Assembly: GCA_026770585.1 (NCBI GenBank)
Contig: MU646543.1
Location: 79,715-92,673 of the forward strand
From: Baffinella frigidus
Lineage: Eukaryota; Cryptophyceae; Cryptomonadales; Baffinellaceae
Direction of reading: 5' to 3'
DNA: 12,959 nucleotides
Shown here: piece after piece, positions 1 through 6,647 of the stretch
Layout of the letters: every line of letters begins with the position of its first letter
Position numbering within the stretch: position 1 is the first letter of the stretch
Made by a program: the position numbers and the translations under genes
Notes under the pieces: model-generated
What the model saw: the letters and a program-made list of their open reading frames with translations, nothing else
Databases searched by the model: none
What the model was told of the DNA's origin: nothing

Positions 1-86
1 GGTTCAGGGCCCTGGAAGGGTGGGGTCTCATGAGAGTAAGAAAGAAGCAGAAGAAGCGAGCGGGGTTTTCAGGGCGCTGCAGGGTC

Positions 87-310
87 TCGGGTTCCGGGTT
101 TCGGGTATCAGGTTTCGGGTATCAGGTTTCGGGCGTCAGGTTTCGGGTATCCGGGTTTCGGGTGTCAGGTTTCGGGTGTCAGGTCTCGGGTATCCGGGTT
201 TCGGGTGTCAGGTTTCGGGTATCAGGTTTCGGGTATCAGGTCTCGGGTATCCGGGTTTCGGGTATCAAGTTTCGGGTATCAGGTTTCGGGTATCCGGGTT
301 TCGGGTATGA
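87..310. repeat. G-rich minisatellite in intron 8
   Basis: Imperfect tandem repeat of 13-15 bp units such as GGTTTCGGGTATC, GGTTTCGGGTGTCA and TCGGGTATCCGG, about 16 units. On the transcribed strand it is C-rich. Translated frames across it give GFRVSG repeats that are artefacts. It is related, in opposite orientation, to the CCCGAAACC arrays at 11.9-12.9 kb. Confidence 0.95.
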
Positions 311-316
311 GCGAAC

Positions 317-415
317 CTTGGTCTTGACGAATGAGTCGTAGTTGCCGGAGTAGTAGACGAAACCACGTTCGGGCGTCAGGTGGATCATGTTGTTGCACAC
401 CCCGTTGAGGAAATC
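317..415 (-). CDS. ABCF2: ABCF2-like coding exon 8 (residues 286-318)
   Basis: Encodes [16 protein letters not shown] and [13 protein letters not shown], the conserved end of ATPase domain 1 before the inter-domain linker. The acceptor is CGCGCAG|GAT and the donor AAG|GTTCGC. The donor lies only about 9 bases from a dense minisatellite. The next exon, expected to encode the lysine/glutamate-rich linker, is not seen in bases 1-316. Confidence 0.92.
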
Positions 416-2412
416 CTGCGCGCGAAGGCGAGTGTTTAATTAAAATAATCTCCATTAAATTAATTAAATTGAACCCCCCCCCCCCCTAGGGAGTTGGAGA
501 CGTCCCCTCAAAAATTACGCAAACGGCTCCAATTCTCTACGGGACGAAACTCCGGTCGGGGTTCAGGTGCTGGAAATCCTGAAAGGGTTCGAGGGGTAAT
601 GCCGGTCTATTTCAGTACCCCCTCCCATAGGGGATTGTAGCAATTATGCAATCGGCTCCAATAAACGTTTTGGGCTTTTGGGAAGCCCGAAACTAAAGTT
701 GTTGGGCGTTCGGGCATTATCCCTTAAGTGGCCAGGCGGTCAAATTTGACCGTCAAGAGGTCCTTAGGCAGGTCCTAGCGCCCTACGGTAGGGCGTATGA
801 ACCTACTGGCCACTTACGGGATACATGCGAGTGGGAGACAAGGATGGAGACCGCGGGGTACTTCTACAATACATGTACAGGCTATATATACATACGTGTA
901 GTGGTTATATAATACGTGTATCGGCTATATAATATATGTATACACCGTATAACTACATGTAGAGGCTGTACAACTAGATGTAAACAATAAGGGTAGGGTG
1001 CCCACCTGGGAGTGGGAGACGAGGATGAGGATGGCGGGGTATTTGGCCAGGTACTTCTCGAGCCACACGCACGACTCCCTGGTTCAGGGTGCAGGCTTCA
1101 GACTTCAGGGTTCAGGGGCTGGGGTTTGAGGTTTGAGGTTGAGGGATGAGGTTTTAGGTGGGTTGGAGTTAGAGGTTCAGGGGTTAGGTTTTAGGTGTAG
1201 GGTTCAGGGTTATGCTTCATGGTGCAGGGTTTGGGTGTAGCACGTGTGTAGCAAGTATGCTGATGGGGGGGTGGTGTAGGGTTCAGGGTTATGCTTCATG
1301 GTGCAGGGTTTGGGTGTAGCACGTGTGTGGCAAGTATGCTGATGGGGGGGTACATGTCGAGATGGTTGGTCGGCTCGTCGAGGAGGAGGAGCGCGGGCTG
1401 CGAGAGGAGGGCACGGCCGAGCGCCACACGCATGCGCCACCCGCCTGTACCACAGGAATTGTAAACATTAGTCAACATTAGTACCAGGAACGCTGTGTAT
1501 AATACATGTATAGACTTACATAATACATGTAGTGGTGTCTTGTGTATAATACATGTACAGACTATATAATTCATGTATGTACAAGTGGGAGCGCGCGGCC
1601 GAGCGCGACACGCATGCGCCACCCGCCTGCACGCGGGATTATACACGTTAGTACCAGGAATTATAAACGTTAGTACCAGGCACGCTGTGTATAATACATG
1701 TACATGGTGTATAATACATGTATAGGGTGTATAAGTGAGAGGGCACGGCCGAGCGCGACACGCATGCGGTGGGGGTGGGGAGTGAGTGACTGCGCCCCGA
1801 GGAGGATTTCTGGTTAGCATTTGGCCAGCAAATCCCTTCGTAGCCCGCTGTGTGAAGGGGCGGGGAGAGGGGCGGGGGGGCGGACTCTCTCTCTCTCTCT
1901 GTCTCTGTCTGTCTCTGTCTCTCCGTCTCTCTGTCTCTCTGTCTCTCTGTCTCTCTGTCTCTCTGTCTCTGGGGGGGTGGGGGGCGGACCGGAAAGGTCC
2001 TGGGTCTTCTTCTTGAGGAAATCTTGCGAAAAGCCGAGACCCATCAGGATCTCCGTGGCGCGCAACTCAAACGTGTTCGGGTCCATCCTGCACACAAATG
2101 TACAGGCGAATTAGTACCAGGAAAGCGCTGTTTAATACATGTACACGATATATAGTACATTTACACGATATATAATACATGTACACGATGTATAATACAT
2201 GTACAGGCTGTAGAAGTGTATGTAGAGGCTGTAAAAGTGTATGTGTAGCCCGGTTTGCTGCGTGGCGCGCAACTCAAACGTGTTGGGGTCCATCCTGCAC
2301 ACAATACATGCACAGGCGAAGAAGTACCGGGAAAGTAACGTATAATATAATATTTGTACAGGCTTTACAACTACATGTATAAGCTGTATAACTACATGTA
2401 TAGCCCGACTTG

Positions 2413-2453
<41 letters not shown>

Positions 2454-5400
2454 CGTGTGTGTGCGGACCGTGCGTGCGTGCTATCATAGCCTCGGTGTAG
2501 TTGCTATGGGCGTGCTATCATAGCCTCAGTGTAGGGGCACCACAGAAGAACCCCGTGCCTAACAAGCCAGGGCTTCAGCCGGATGCGGGTATCTAATCTA
2601 GGCTCCAAGGGCACCTAGACAAGGTTATGAGTAATCTAGGTTCCAAAGACATGCAAGGTTTTGAGCCTGAGCCTAGACACGGTATCTAGGCTAGAGACAT
2701 CCCCGGGACACGGTGGTGGAGGACCCACCCCAATCTAATTTCGTAACAAGGCAGATTGTGTCCCGCTATCTTAGGCTTCCGACGCCGAAGATAAGGGTGT
2801 ATATGCTATTTTAGGCATACACTGATGTTATCTTACGCCTTCTTATGTGGACATATTCTGGTATGTTCCGAGATGAAATCCCTCTCATCTCCAAGCTCGG
2901 GGGTGAGGGCAGACTCCGTAATGCCGGCGTTGCGTAACACCCTACTGTACTGTCTAGCGTATCACTGTTCGGAACGCCAGGGTAAGGTTGATGCCGGAAT
3001 CCACACAGCAATAGTACAGAGGTTTTTTTGAATAAACCGGAATTGGATCATCCATAAACCCTACGGTAGGCAATACTGTAGTGACATAGGGGGGTTCCTA
3101 CGGATAAGGTAACGAAGAGTCGGACAGAATCGGCCAGATATGACTTCGCAGCCCGCTGTGTGGTAGCATGGGCATCTCGCTCATAAGAAACCGCACCCCC
3201 CTAGGACCCTACAGTAGGCCTATGCCTAGGGCCCCAGGCTTACAGCAGGGTCCTATGGGGGTGGGCGTTTCTTACGAGCGAGGTACCCTTGTAGGGTGTC
3301 CACCCTTCGTAAGGAAGAAGCGGGTGAGGACACGGCCGAACGGCCACTAAGTGTTGCAACTAGTATCAGGTTTGCGTATTTAGTAAGTTGGATCACTTTC
3401 CAGAAGGCCTAGGACCTGTTTACAGGGACTTGAAGAGGTTAATAAAGAAGAAGAAGTATTAGGCTTAGGGTTGCGGACCTGTTGATACGGTCGTACATGT
3501 CGAGGAGGAGCTCGTGGGTTTAGGTTTAGGGTTTAGGGTTTAGGGTTTAGGGTTGAGGAGCTGAGGTAGGGGGGTTATGGGTTATGGGTTATGGGTTATG
3601 GGTTGGGGTGGGGTTATGGGCTATGGGCTATGGGCTATGGGCTATGGGTTATGGGTTATGGGTTGGGGTAGTCACGGGTTTCGGGTTGTGTACCTGTCTC
3701 TACGGTCGTAACGGTTGGGGTGGGGTAGTCAGGGTTTCGGGTTGCGTACCGGTCTATACGGTCGTAAATATCGAGGAGTTGTGTACCTGTCTCTACGGTC
3801 GTAAGGGTTGGGGTGGGGTAGTCAGGGTGTCGGGTTTTACCGGTCTATACGGTCGTAAATGTCGAGGAGGAGCTCGTTGTCCGGGCCCGCGGTCTCGCAG
3901 AGGTGCTCCGCCATCGCCTCCAGACGCTGCACCTGCGCCTGCAAACGAGGAAAACACCACGATAAGATCACCACACCACGTCCGGGCCCGCGGTCTCGCA
4001 GAGGTGCTCCGCCATCGCCTCCAGACGCTGCACCTGCGCCTGCAAACGAGGAAAACGCCACCACGATAAGATCACCACACCACTTGAGTATCCGTGACTC
4101 AGCGGGGAAAAAACCACCTCGTTTTGCTGGCTGCGAACAAGACAAGATAGGACGGTCTCGCAGAGGTGCTGCGCCATCGCCTCCACCTGAGCCGTCGGGC
4201 CAAGCACACACCACCTCGGTTCACTCACTGCGGACAAGACAAGACAAGACTGCGAACAAGACGAGATGAGATATCCACACCGCTTGAGTATCCGTGACTC
4301 GGCCTGCGAACAAGACACCCCCACCACGTACTGCAACAAGCAACGCCAGGACATGTACTGCAACAACAACAAGCAACGCAAGGACATGTACTGCAACAAG
4401 CAACGCAAGGACATGTACTGCAACAAGCAACGTGGCTGAACCGGGCGGTGAGTCACACAGGACCATGCACCACCGGCGCGACCACCCATCGCGCCCACAT
4501 CGAAGCCTTGCATGCCATTGTTCAGGTGGCTGGTGACTGAGCTACGCCTTTTGGAAATGGTACGGTTGGAATGGTTTTGGGGAGGGTCTGTTGCGCTGCT
4601 GCAGGTGTGCAGGCGAGGGGGGGTCTGACGCGTGGCGGCGGGGGAAAGCGGGGGAGAGGGCGTAGGGTGTAGGGTTCATGGTTCAGGGTGTAGGGTTCAG
4701 GGTTCAGGGTGTAGGGTGCAGGGTGTAGGGTGCAGGGTGTAGGGTGCAGGATGTAGGGTGTAGGGTTAAGATAAGGCTAGTGGGCCAGGCCAGGTGGGCG
4801 GACCTGCACGACGTCGATGACAGCCTGGAGCGCGGTGCGGTCCGAGGTCTCGGCCTCCTCGTCGAGGTGGAAGATGTCCACGTGCTCGGGGAGCGGCAGC
4901 TCGCGCGCAGCGAGGCACGTCAGGAACGTCGACTTGCCGCAGCCGTTGGACCCGATGAGACCGTAGCGCTGTTGCGGGGAGGGGAGGGTGAGTGGGCGCG
5001 CGGGGGGGGGATGGGCGCCATGGTGCGCCTTCGTGAATATGTTGGACGCGGCGGTGACGGGAAAGAGTGGAAGGACGCCTCTGCAGGTGGTATTTTGGGG
5101 AGGTGGCGTGGTGACGTGGTTGCAGGGATTGGGAGGAAAATGGCGGCGGTGAGGAGCACAGGAGCGTGGTGCGGCAGAGGGGCAAGGATCCAGGGCAGCG
5201 CCGCGTGGCGGATCGCCCCACCGTTCTGAGCGGAGGTGGGCACCTGGCCGTAGGACAGCTCGAGCGTCGTGTCCTCGACGAGACGCTTCCCGTGCACTTG
5301 GAGCGAGAACGAGAGGATCTTCAAATCGCGCGAGAGCGGGTTCGAGCCGAGCACACCTGCAACCACCCCCCGAACCGTCAGCGTCCGGAAACCGTTCACA

Positions 5401-5765
5401 TCCCCACTCCCCCGGCACCCTCCCACTGTCCCACCCTTCGCGCCAAAAAAAACAAAACCCCAAACCTCTCGCGCGTGGATATGGCACCCCACACCAGCAC
5501 GCCGCCCGGAGCAGCCGCACACCGCCGGGGCATTGTGGAGGGTCAGACCTGTGACGTTACGCGCGGCCTTGGCCTCGAGGTTGCCCACGGACCGGGAGGT
5601 GGCTTCCTGCCCGAGCTTCTTCATCATCACTGCCGCCTTCTGCACCTCAAGCTCGACCTCGTTGACAGTGTCATCCTTCTCGTTGGCCTCGACGGCGCCG
5701 CCCTTAAGCTTGGCCTTCTGCTGGCGTTTGAGTGCGCTCGCCTTCTTGATCTGAGCAGCGGACAT
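317..5765 (-). CDS. ABCF2: ABC-F family ATPase, ABCF2/ARB1-like, N-terminal half (8 exons, incomplete at 3' end)
   Basis: Soluble twin-ATPase ABC proteins of this subfamily have no membrane domain. Yeast ARB1 and its relatives act in ribosome biogenesis; that role is family knowledge, not visible here. Joining 5549-5765, 5244-5356, 4804-4968, 3841-3938, 1990-2087, 1354-1444, 1006-1078 and 317-415 gives 318 codons with no stop and matching phases at every junction. Visible parts: lysine-rich N-terminus (1-25), start of ATPase domain 1 (about 82-115), Walker A G116-T124 (GSNGCGKST), helical insert (about 160-225), signature LSGGW 229-233, Walker B and D-loop 249-260 ending DEPTNHLD, and switch histidine H283 in [17 protein letters not shown] and NYDSFVKTK are characteristic of ABCF2. 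The first ATPase domain is complete. The linker and second domain must lie left of base 1. All introns are GT-AG, so the gene looks functional. Start M1 was chosen because it opens the basic N-terminus; an in-frame ATG at 5873 is the alternative if there is no 5' intron. Confidence 0.93.
720..821. mobile_element. Small foldback (MITE-like) element in intron 7
   Basis: The ends TCCCTTAAGTGGCCAG (720-735) and CTGGCCACTTACGGGA (806-821) are inverted copies, 15 of 16 matching. Inside are a perfect palindrome around CGGTCAAATTTGACCG and the 11-base core CCTACGGTAGG at 782. No coding capacity. The target duplication is unclear. Confidence 0.65.
829..860 (-). pseudogene. Degenerate copy of exon 7 donor-side sequence
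   Basis: On the minus strand this resembles the end of exon 7 (TACCCCGC...CTTGTCTCCCACTC) with a few changes. It would read [11 protein letters not shown], against [11 protein letters not shown] in the real exon. It lies downstream in the same intron and has no acceptor, so it is a duplicated exon edge rather than an exon. Confidence 0.65.
862..990. repeat. AT-rich TACATGTA-type minisatellite (intron 7)
   Basis: Tandem degenerate units of the form TATATAATACATGTANNGGCTG, each containing the palindrome TACATGTA or a variant. The same family occurs in introns 5 and 4. Confidence 0.8.
1006..1078 (-). CDS. ABCF2: ABCF2-like coding exon 7 with switch histidine (residues 261-285)
   Basis: Encodes [19 protein letters not shown] followed by VSHSQ, close to the family's ACVWLEEELK....LVLVSHSQ, with switch histidine H283. 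The acceptor GAACCAG|G is formed by the end of a GGTTCAGGG-type minisatellite read on the minus strand. The donor is CAG|GTGGGC, phase 0. Confidence 0.93.
1083..1351. repeat. GGTTCAGGG/GTAGGG minisatellite and 79-bp tandem duplication in intron 6
   Basis: Intron 6 (1079-1353) is almost entirely repeat: degenerate GGTTCAGGG, GAGGTTTGAGG and TTTTAGGTG units, then a 79-bp segment at 1201-1279 repeated at 1280-1351 with about two changes. The second copy runs directly into the exon 6 donor, so the donor-proximal intron was duplicated. Confidence 0.9.
1354..1444 (-). CDS. ABCF2: ABCF2-like coding exon 6 with signature and Walker B (residues 231-260)
   Basis: Encodes [14 protein letters not shown] then [16 protein letters not shown]. 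It completes the LSGGW signature and gives Walker B (LLLLDEP, catalytic E254) and the D-loop (NHLD). The acceptor is GTACAG|GCGGG and the donor AT|GTACCC, splitting the methionine codon 261. Two partial copies of its 5' half lie in intron 5. Confidence 0.95.
1474..1735. repeat. AT-rich TACATGTA minisatellite in intron 5
   Basis: Repeated units such as GTGTATAATACATGTACA and TTAGTACCAGGAA, interrupted by a copy of the exon 6 acceptor side near 1588-1636. The same unit family occurs at 862-990 and 2106-2400. Confidence 0.85.
1588..1636 (-). pseudogene. Partial copy of exon 6 (acceptor plus ~40 bp)
   Basis: On the minus strand GTGCAG|GCGGGTGGCGCATGCG is followed by a near copy of exon 6 reading [13 protein letters not shown]. 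It then leaves homology into AT-rich repeat instead of continuing to Walker B. It keeps a usable AG acceptor but has no matching 3' half. Confidence 0.8.
1737..1769 (-). pseudogene. Second partial copy of exon 6
   Basis: Minus-strand sequence reading [10 protein letters not shown] is nearly identical in DNA to the exon 6 5' half. It lacks the acceptor AG and the first few codons, and is joined to AGTGAGAG/ATAAGTGAG sequence. Confidence 0.75.
1829..1854. mobile_element. Solo terminal repeat of the CACACAGCGG MITE
   Basis: AATCCCTTCGTAGCCCGCTG followed by TGTG matches the right terminal repeat of the ~165-bp MITE seen at 3000, 7263 and 8472. The body and left end are missing. Confidence 0.6.
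1886..1971. repeat. (CT)n / CTCTGT microsatellite in intron 5
   Basis: A pure (CT)n run followed by about nine CTCTCTGT or CTCTGTCT units. On the transcribed strand it is a purine tract (AGAGAC). It ends about 20 bp downstream of the exon 5 donor. Confidence 0.95.
1990..2087 (-). CDS. ABCF2: ABCF2-like coding exon 5 (residues 198-230)
   Basis: Encodes [19 protein letters not shown] followed by [13 protein letters not shown], matching the family's ASRILHGLGF...K.L.DFSGG. The acceptor GTGTGCAG|G completes the arginine codon from exon 4. The donor TCCG|GTCCGC splits the first glycine of the ABC signature. A partial second copy of the 5' half lies upstream in intron 4. Confidence 0.92.
2106..2400. 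repeat. AT-rich TACATGTA minisatellite in intron 4
   Basis: Units such as CGATATATAATACATGTACA and GGCTGTATAACTACATGTA, split by a copy of the exon 5 acceptor side. Confidence 0.85.
2259..2336 (-). pseudogene. Partial copy of exon 5 acceptor side with flanking intron
   Basis: Near-identical to 2055-2128. On the minus strand it has CTGCAG|GATGGACCCC and would read [11 protein letters not shown], then loses homology at CAGCAAACC. About 35 bp of exon and 40 bp of upstream intron are duplicated in direct orientation, 207 bp from the original. Confidence 0.85.
2414..2451. repeat. (GT)n microsatellite
   Basis: About 19 uninterrupted TG repeats in intron 4, followed by further GTGTGTG. Confidence 0.97.
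2470..2999. other. Intron 4 central part: no gene seen; short duplicated segment and hairpins
   Basis: CGTGCTATCATAGCCTC occurs twice (about 2476 and 2510). Two related segments around ATCTAATCTAGGCTCC (2591) and TAATCTAGGTTCC (2632), and a hairpin CTATCTTAGGCTTCC/CGAAGATAAG near 2767-2795, suggest decayed foldback elements. Open frames here are short and do not resemble any family I know. Confidence 0.5.
3000..3164. mobile_element. MITE, CACACAGCGG family, copy A (degenerate)
   Basis: About 165 bp, left end TCCACACAGC and right end GCCCGCTGTGTGG. The interior shares CCCTACGGTAGGCAATACTG, GACATAGGGGGGTTCCTACG and GATAAGGTAACGAA with copies at 7263 and 8472. The left terminal repeat has diverged inside. 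No coding capacity. Confidence 0.8.
3176..3282. mobile_element. Foldback element, 35-bp arms
   Basis: The left arm CTCGCTCATAAGAAACCGC...CTAGGACCCT (3176-3210) is inverted at 3248-3282 (AGGGTCCTATGGGGG...TCTTACGAGCGAG variant). The ~37-bp loop includes CCTACAGTAGG. It lies 11 bp from MITE copy A. An open frame crosses it (3168-3350), but its composition is explained by the hairpin. Confidence 0.8.
3517..3556. repeat. Interstitial telomere-like (TTTAGGG)n
   Basis: About five TTTAGGG-type units in intron 4, preceded at 3439-3470 by AATAAAGAAGAAGAAGTATT and TTAGGG. A similar association of CTT repeat and CCCTAAA occurs, inverted, at about 10.7 kb. Confidence 0.9.
3571..3669. repeat. TTATGGG / CTATGGG heptamer array
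   Basis: About 13 seven-base units (GGGTTAT, GGGCTAT) with two GGGTTGGGGT interruptions, directly beyond the TTTAGGG run. The MGYGLW frame is an artefact of the heptamer. Confidence 0.95.
3841..3938 (-). CDS. ABCF2: ABCF2-like coding exon 4 (residues 166-197)
   Basis: Encodes [15 protein letters not shown] and ends [10 protein letters not shown] plus two bases of an arginine codon. This corresponds to the acidic helical segment (LMELYERLEELDAD in animals) inside ATPase domain 1. The acceptor is TTTGCAG|GCG and the donor ACCG|GTAAAA. Partial copies of both ends of this exon lie in the flanking introns. This copy was chosen because only it has both halves joined and keeps phase with exons 3 and 5. 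Confidence 0.88.
3980..4083 (-). pseudogene. Second copy of exon 4 acceptor half (60 bp of exon plus flank)
   Basis: A near-perfect direct repeat of 3879-3979 with a 3-bp insertion. On the minus strand TTTGCAG is followed by 60 bp identical to the start of exon 4 ([10 protein letters not shown] through TAGPD, 3980-4039), then a GT at the breakpoint (GGAC|GTGGTG). The piece is 20 codons, in frame and without a stop. Confidence 0.88.
4154..4186 (-). pseudogene. Third, diverged copy of exon 4 acceptor half
   Basis: Minus-strand GGCTCAG|GTGGAGGCGATG reads [11 protein letters not shown], with one residue change from exon 4. It is 33 bp long and ends at GACC|GTCC. The flanking TTGAGTATCCGTGACTC (about 4084 and 4286) is also repeated, so several rounds of duplication built this part of intron 3. 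Confidence 0.7.
4318..4434. repeat. ~26-bp minisatellite in intron 3
   Basis: Units of the form CAACGCAAGGACATGTACTG plus CAACAAG, about four copies, one with an extra CAACAA. Confidence 0.93.
4662..4768. repeat. GTAGGGTGCAGG / GTTCAGG minisatellite in intron 3
   Basis: About fifteen 7-bp units (AGGGTGT, AGGGTTC, AGGGTGC), ending 36 bp from the exon 3 donor. Same family as the repeat in intron 6. Confidence 0.93.
4804..4968 (-). CDS. ABCF2: ABCF2-like coding exon 3 with Walker A (residues 111-165)
   Basis: Starts [16 protein letters not shown], which carries the phosphate-binding Walker A loop with K122. It continues [13 protein letters not shown], matching the ABCF2 consensus for the stretch after Walker A. 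The acceptor is CAACAG|CGC and the donor CAG|GTCCGC, both phase 0. The exon is GC-rich with strong G/C third positions. Confidence 0.93.
5244..5356 (-). CDS. ABCF2: ABCF2-like coding exon 2 (residues 73-110)
   Basis: Encodes [17 protein letters not shown] and continues to LELSYGQ: the first beta strands of ATPase domain 1, with a [14 protein letters not shown] segment like the FHGQELL.DTKLEL of animal ABCF2. The acceptor TTGCAG|GT completes the glycine codon from exon 1. The donor CAG|GTGCCC is phase 0. Intron 1 (5357-5548, 192 bp) and intron 2 (4969-5243, 275 bp) are short and mostly unique sequence, unlike the later introns. Confidence 0.9.
5549..5765 (-). CDS. ABCF2: ABCF2-like coding exon 1 (residues 1-72, phase 1 end)
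   Basis: Begins [16 protein letters not shown] and is rich in lysine and alanine, as is usual for the N-terminal extension of ABCF2 proteins. It ends in KAARNVTG, matching the region just before ATPase domain 1. The donor ACAG|GTCTGA splits a glycine codon. A 3' splice site (TTTCTGGCAG at 5781-5790) lies 15 bases upstream of the ATG, so the exon probably starts at 5780 with a short 5' UTR. The frame is also open upstream to an ATG at 5873. Confidence 0.85.
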
Positions 5766-5780
5766 GCCCGCATTTCCGGA

Positions 5781-5921
5781 CTGCCAGAAACGAAACGCGC
5801 GGGAGTCAGCAACAGAAAACAAGGTGTGCGAAGGGAGACAGGGGCGCTCGCGCCCGTGTCCCCCTGTCTGCACGAAAGCGACATATGAGGATTATGGATT
5901 GCGCTTCGCTCGTTGACTCAC
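5781..5921 (-). other. Possible 5' UTR intron of the ABCF2-like gene
   Basis: On the minus strand a strong donor CGC|GTGAGT (junction 5922/5921) and an acceptor TTTCTGGCAG|T (junction 5781/5780) frame a 141-bp segment. Splicing it would put a short 5' UTR exon from about 6000 to 5922 before the exon with the ATG. No in-frame ATG was found in the presumed upstream exon. The alternative is unspliced use of ATG 5873. Confidence 0.45.
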
Positions 5922-5922
5922 G

Positions 5923-6253
5923 CGGCGCTGGGGTTCACAGGAGGGGAGGCACCATTCTGTCGGATCGAGCGGTCGCTGATTGATGAGAAGACGCTCACGT
6001 GGTGCGTGGGTCACGTTACGGCACCGTAACGTGACCAATCCGGCTATTTGTATGAAAATTACTACACGCTGTCGACTTGTAAACCCAGGGTTTTAAAATA
6101 GCTGGTCAAAATTCGGCGGGAGTTCCCGGTGTTGGCTGCGGGGCGCCTCGTCGGCAAGAAAAGCCTGAAACCCGGGACCTGACTCGGATCTGGATCGGGG
6201 ACGGGCACGGTAGGCACCGGGAGCCACCAGCTGACTCGCCAACCAGCGCCGCG
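5923..6253. promoter_or_regulatory. Probable divergent promoter region with perfect palindrome and CCAAT box
   Basis: Lies between the ABCF2 5' end (minus) and the putative plus-strand exon at 6254. It holds the perfect palindrome GGTCACGTTACGG-CA-CCGTAACGTGACC (6009-6036), an E/G-box CACGTG (5996-6001) and CCAAT (6035-6039). No TATA box is evident. The role is inferred from position and motif density only. Confidence 0.45.
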
Positions 6254-6273
6254 ATGCGGTCACACGTGTCGCG
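6053..6273 (+). repeat. Long inverted repeat, left arm
   Basis: About 220 bp, from ATGAAAATTACTACACGCTG to the start codon region of the exon at 6254. Nearly identical, in inverted orientation, to 8022-8382. Confidence 0.92.
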
Positions 6274-6511
6274 GGGTCTGGCAGCGTGGGCCGCGCACCT
6301 CCTGGTCCTCCTCCTGCACTTGGCCGCGTGCCCTATTCCCGAGGCCGCGACGCCGCGACCCCCGCGAACGCCGACCCTCGTAGGTGGCGTGCCTCAGCAG
6401 CGGCGTGGCGCGGCAGGCGTGTTCCGGGCTGTGGAGAGGGTGGTGCGCGCGGCGGCGCCCCCGGCAGGCGAGATTCCAACGCCCTGGGTCCAGGAGAGAT
6501 CGATACAATAG
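6254..6511 (+). CDS. Possible first exon of a secreted or membrane protein (unrecognised)
   Basis: The frame opens MRSHVSRGLAAWAAHLLVL and continues LLHLAACP: a basic n-region, a leucine-rich core and a small-residue site (LAAC), as in a signal peptide. It is followed by proline/arginine-rich low-complexity sequence. Base composition is GC-rich like the real exons up to about 6480, then changes abruptly. The frame ends at 6509-6511, but a splice donor may end it earlier (for example at TAG|GTGGCG, 6382). I cannot assign a family. An inverted copy near 8022-8050 keeps the ATG and first codons only. It could equally be a chance GC-rich frame. Confidence 0.3.
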   Translation: MRSHVSRGLAAWAAHLLVLLLHLAACPIPEAATPRPPRTPTLVGGVPQQRRGAAGVFRAVERVVRAAAPPAGEIPTPWVQERSIQ

Positions 6512-6647
6512 CTTCGATTGGGAGGAAAAAAAACGGGTCCTAGCGAAAGCGAAAATTTCCGTTCTGGAATAGACGACCTGACGCTTCCACCGGTCCTGCG
6601 AGTCCACCCTGGATGGAACATTATGGTATTTTGAGCATTCTCATTGG

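Larger units (their letters stand above)
416..1005 (-). other. Intron 7: poly-C tract, direct repeats, foldback element, AT-rich minisatellite
   Basis: A 590-bp intron between exons 7 and 8. It holds a run of 13 C (474-486), two related ~30-bp segments (GCAAACGGCTCCAAT near 518 and GCAATCGGCTCCAAT near 647), a foldback element at 720-821, a degenerate copy of the exon 7 donor side near 829-860, and the AT-rich repeat at 862-990. Confidence 0.8.
3474..3804 (-). pseudogene. Repeated copies of the exon 4 donor side
   Basis: Parts of the exon 4 donor end (minus strand CTCCTCGACATTTACGACCG) recur at about 3484-3515, 3690-3711, 3748-3778 and 3781-3804. Between them lie GGTTGGGGTGGGGTAGTCAG units. 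None is joined to the 5' half of the exon, so they are tandemly duplicated exon-intron junctions. Confidence 0.8.

Noticed and set aside
20-341. Overlapping plus-strand frames of GFRVSG repeats
   Set aside because: Translation of the intron 8 minisatellite; one frame runs into antisense of exon 8.
1591-4083. Exon copies as evidence of a second, tandem ABCF gene
   Set aside because: Only edges of single exons are duplicated, each next to its own exon, with no complete second exon set.
5166-5888. 240-codon plus-strand frame
   Set aside because: Antisense shadow of ABCF2-like exons 1 and 2, whose identity is firm.
6260-6607. Minus-strand 115-codon frame
   Set aside because: Arginine-rich antisense of the GC-rich plus-strand frame; no domain seen.
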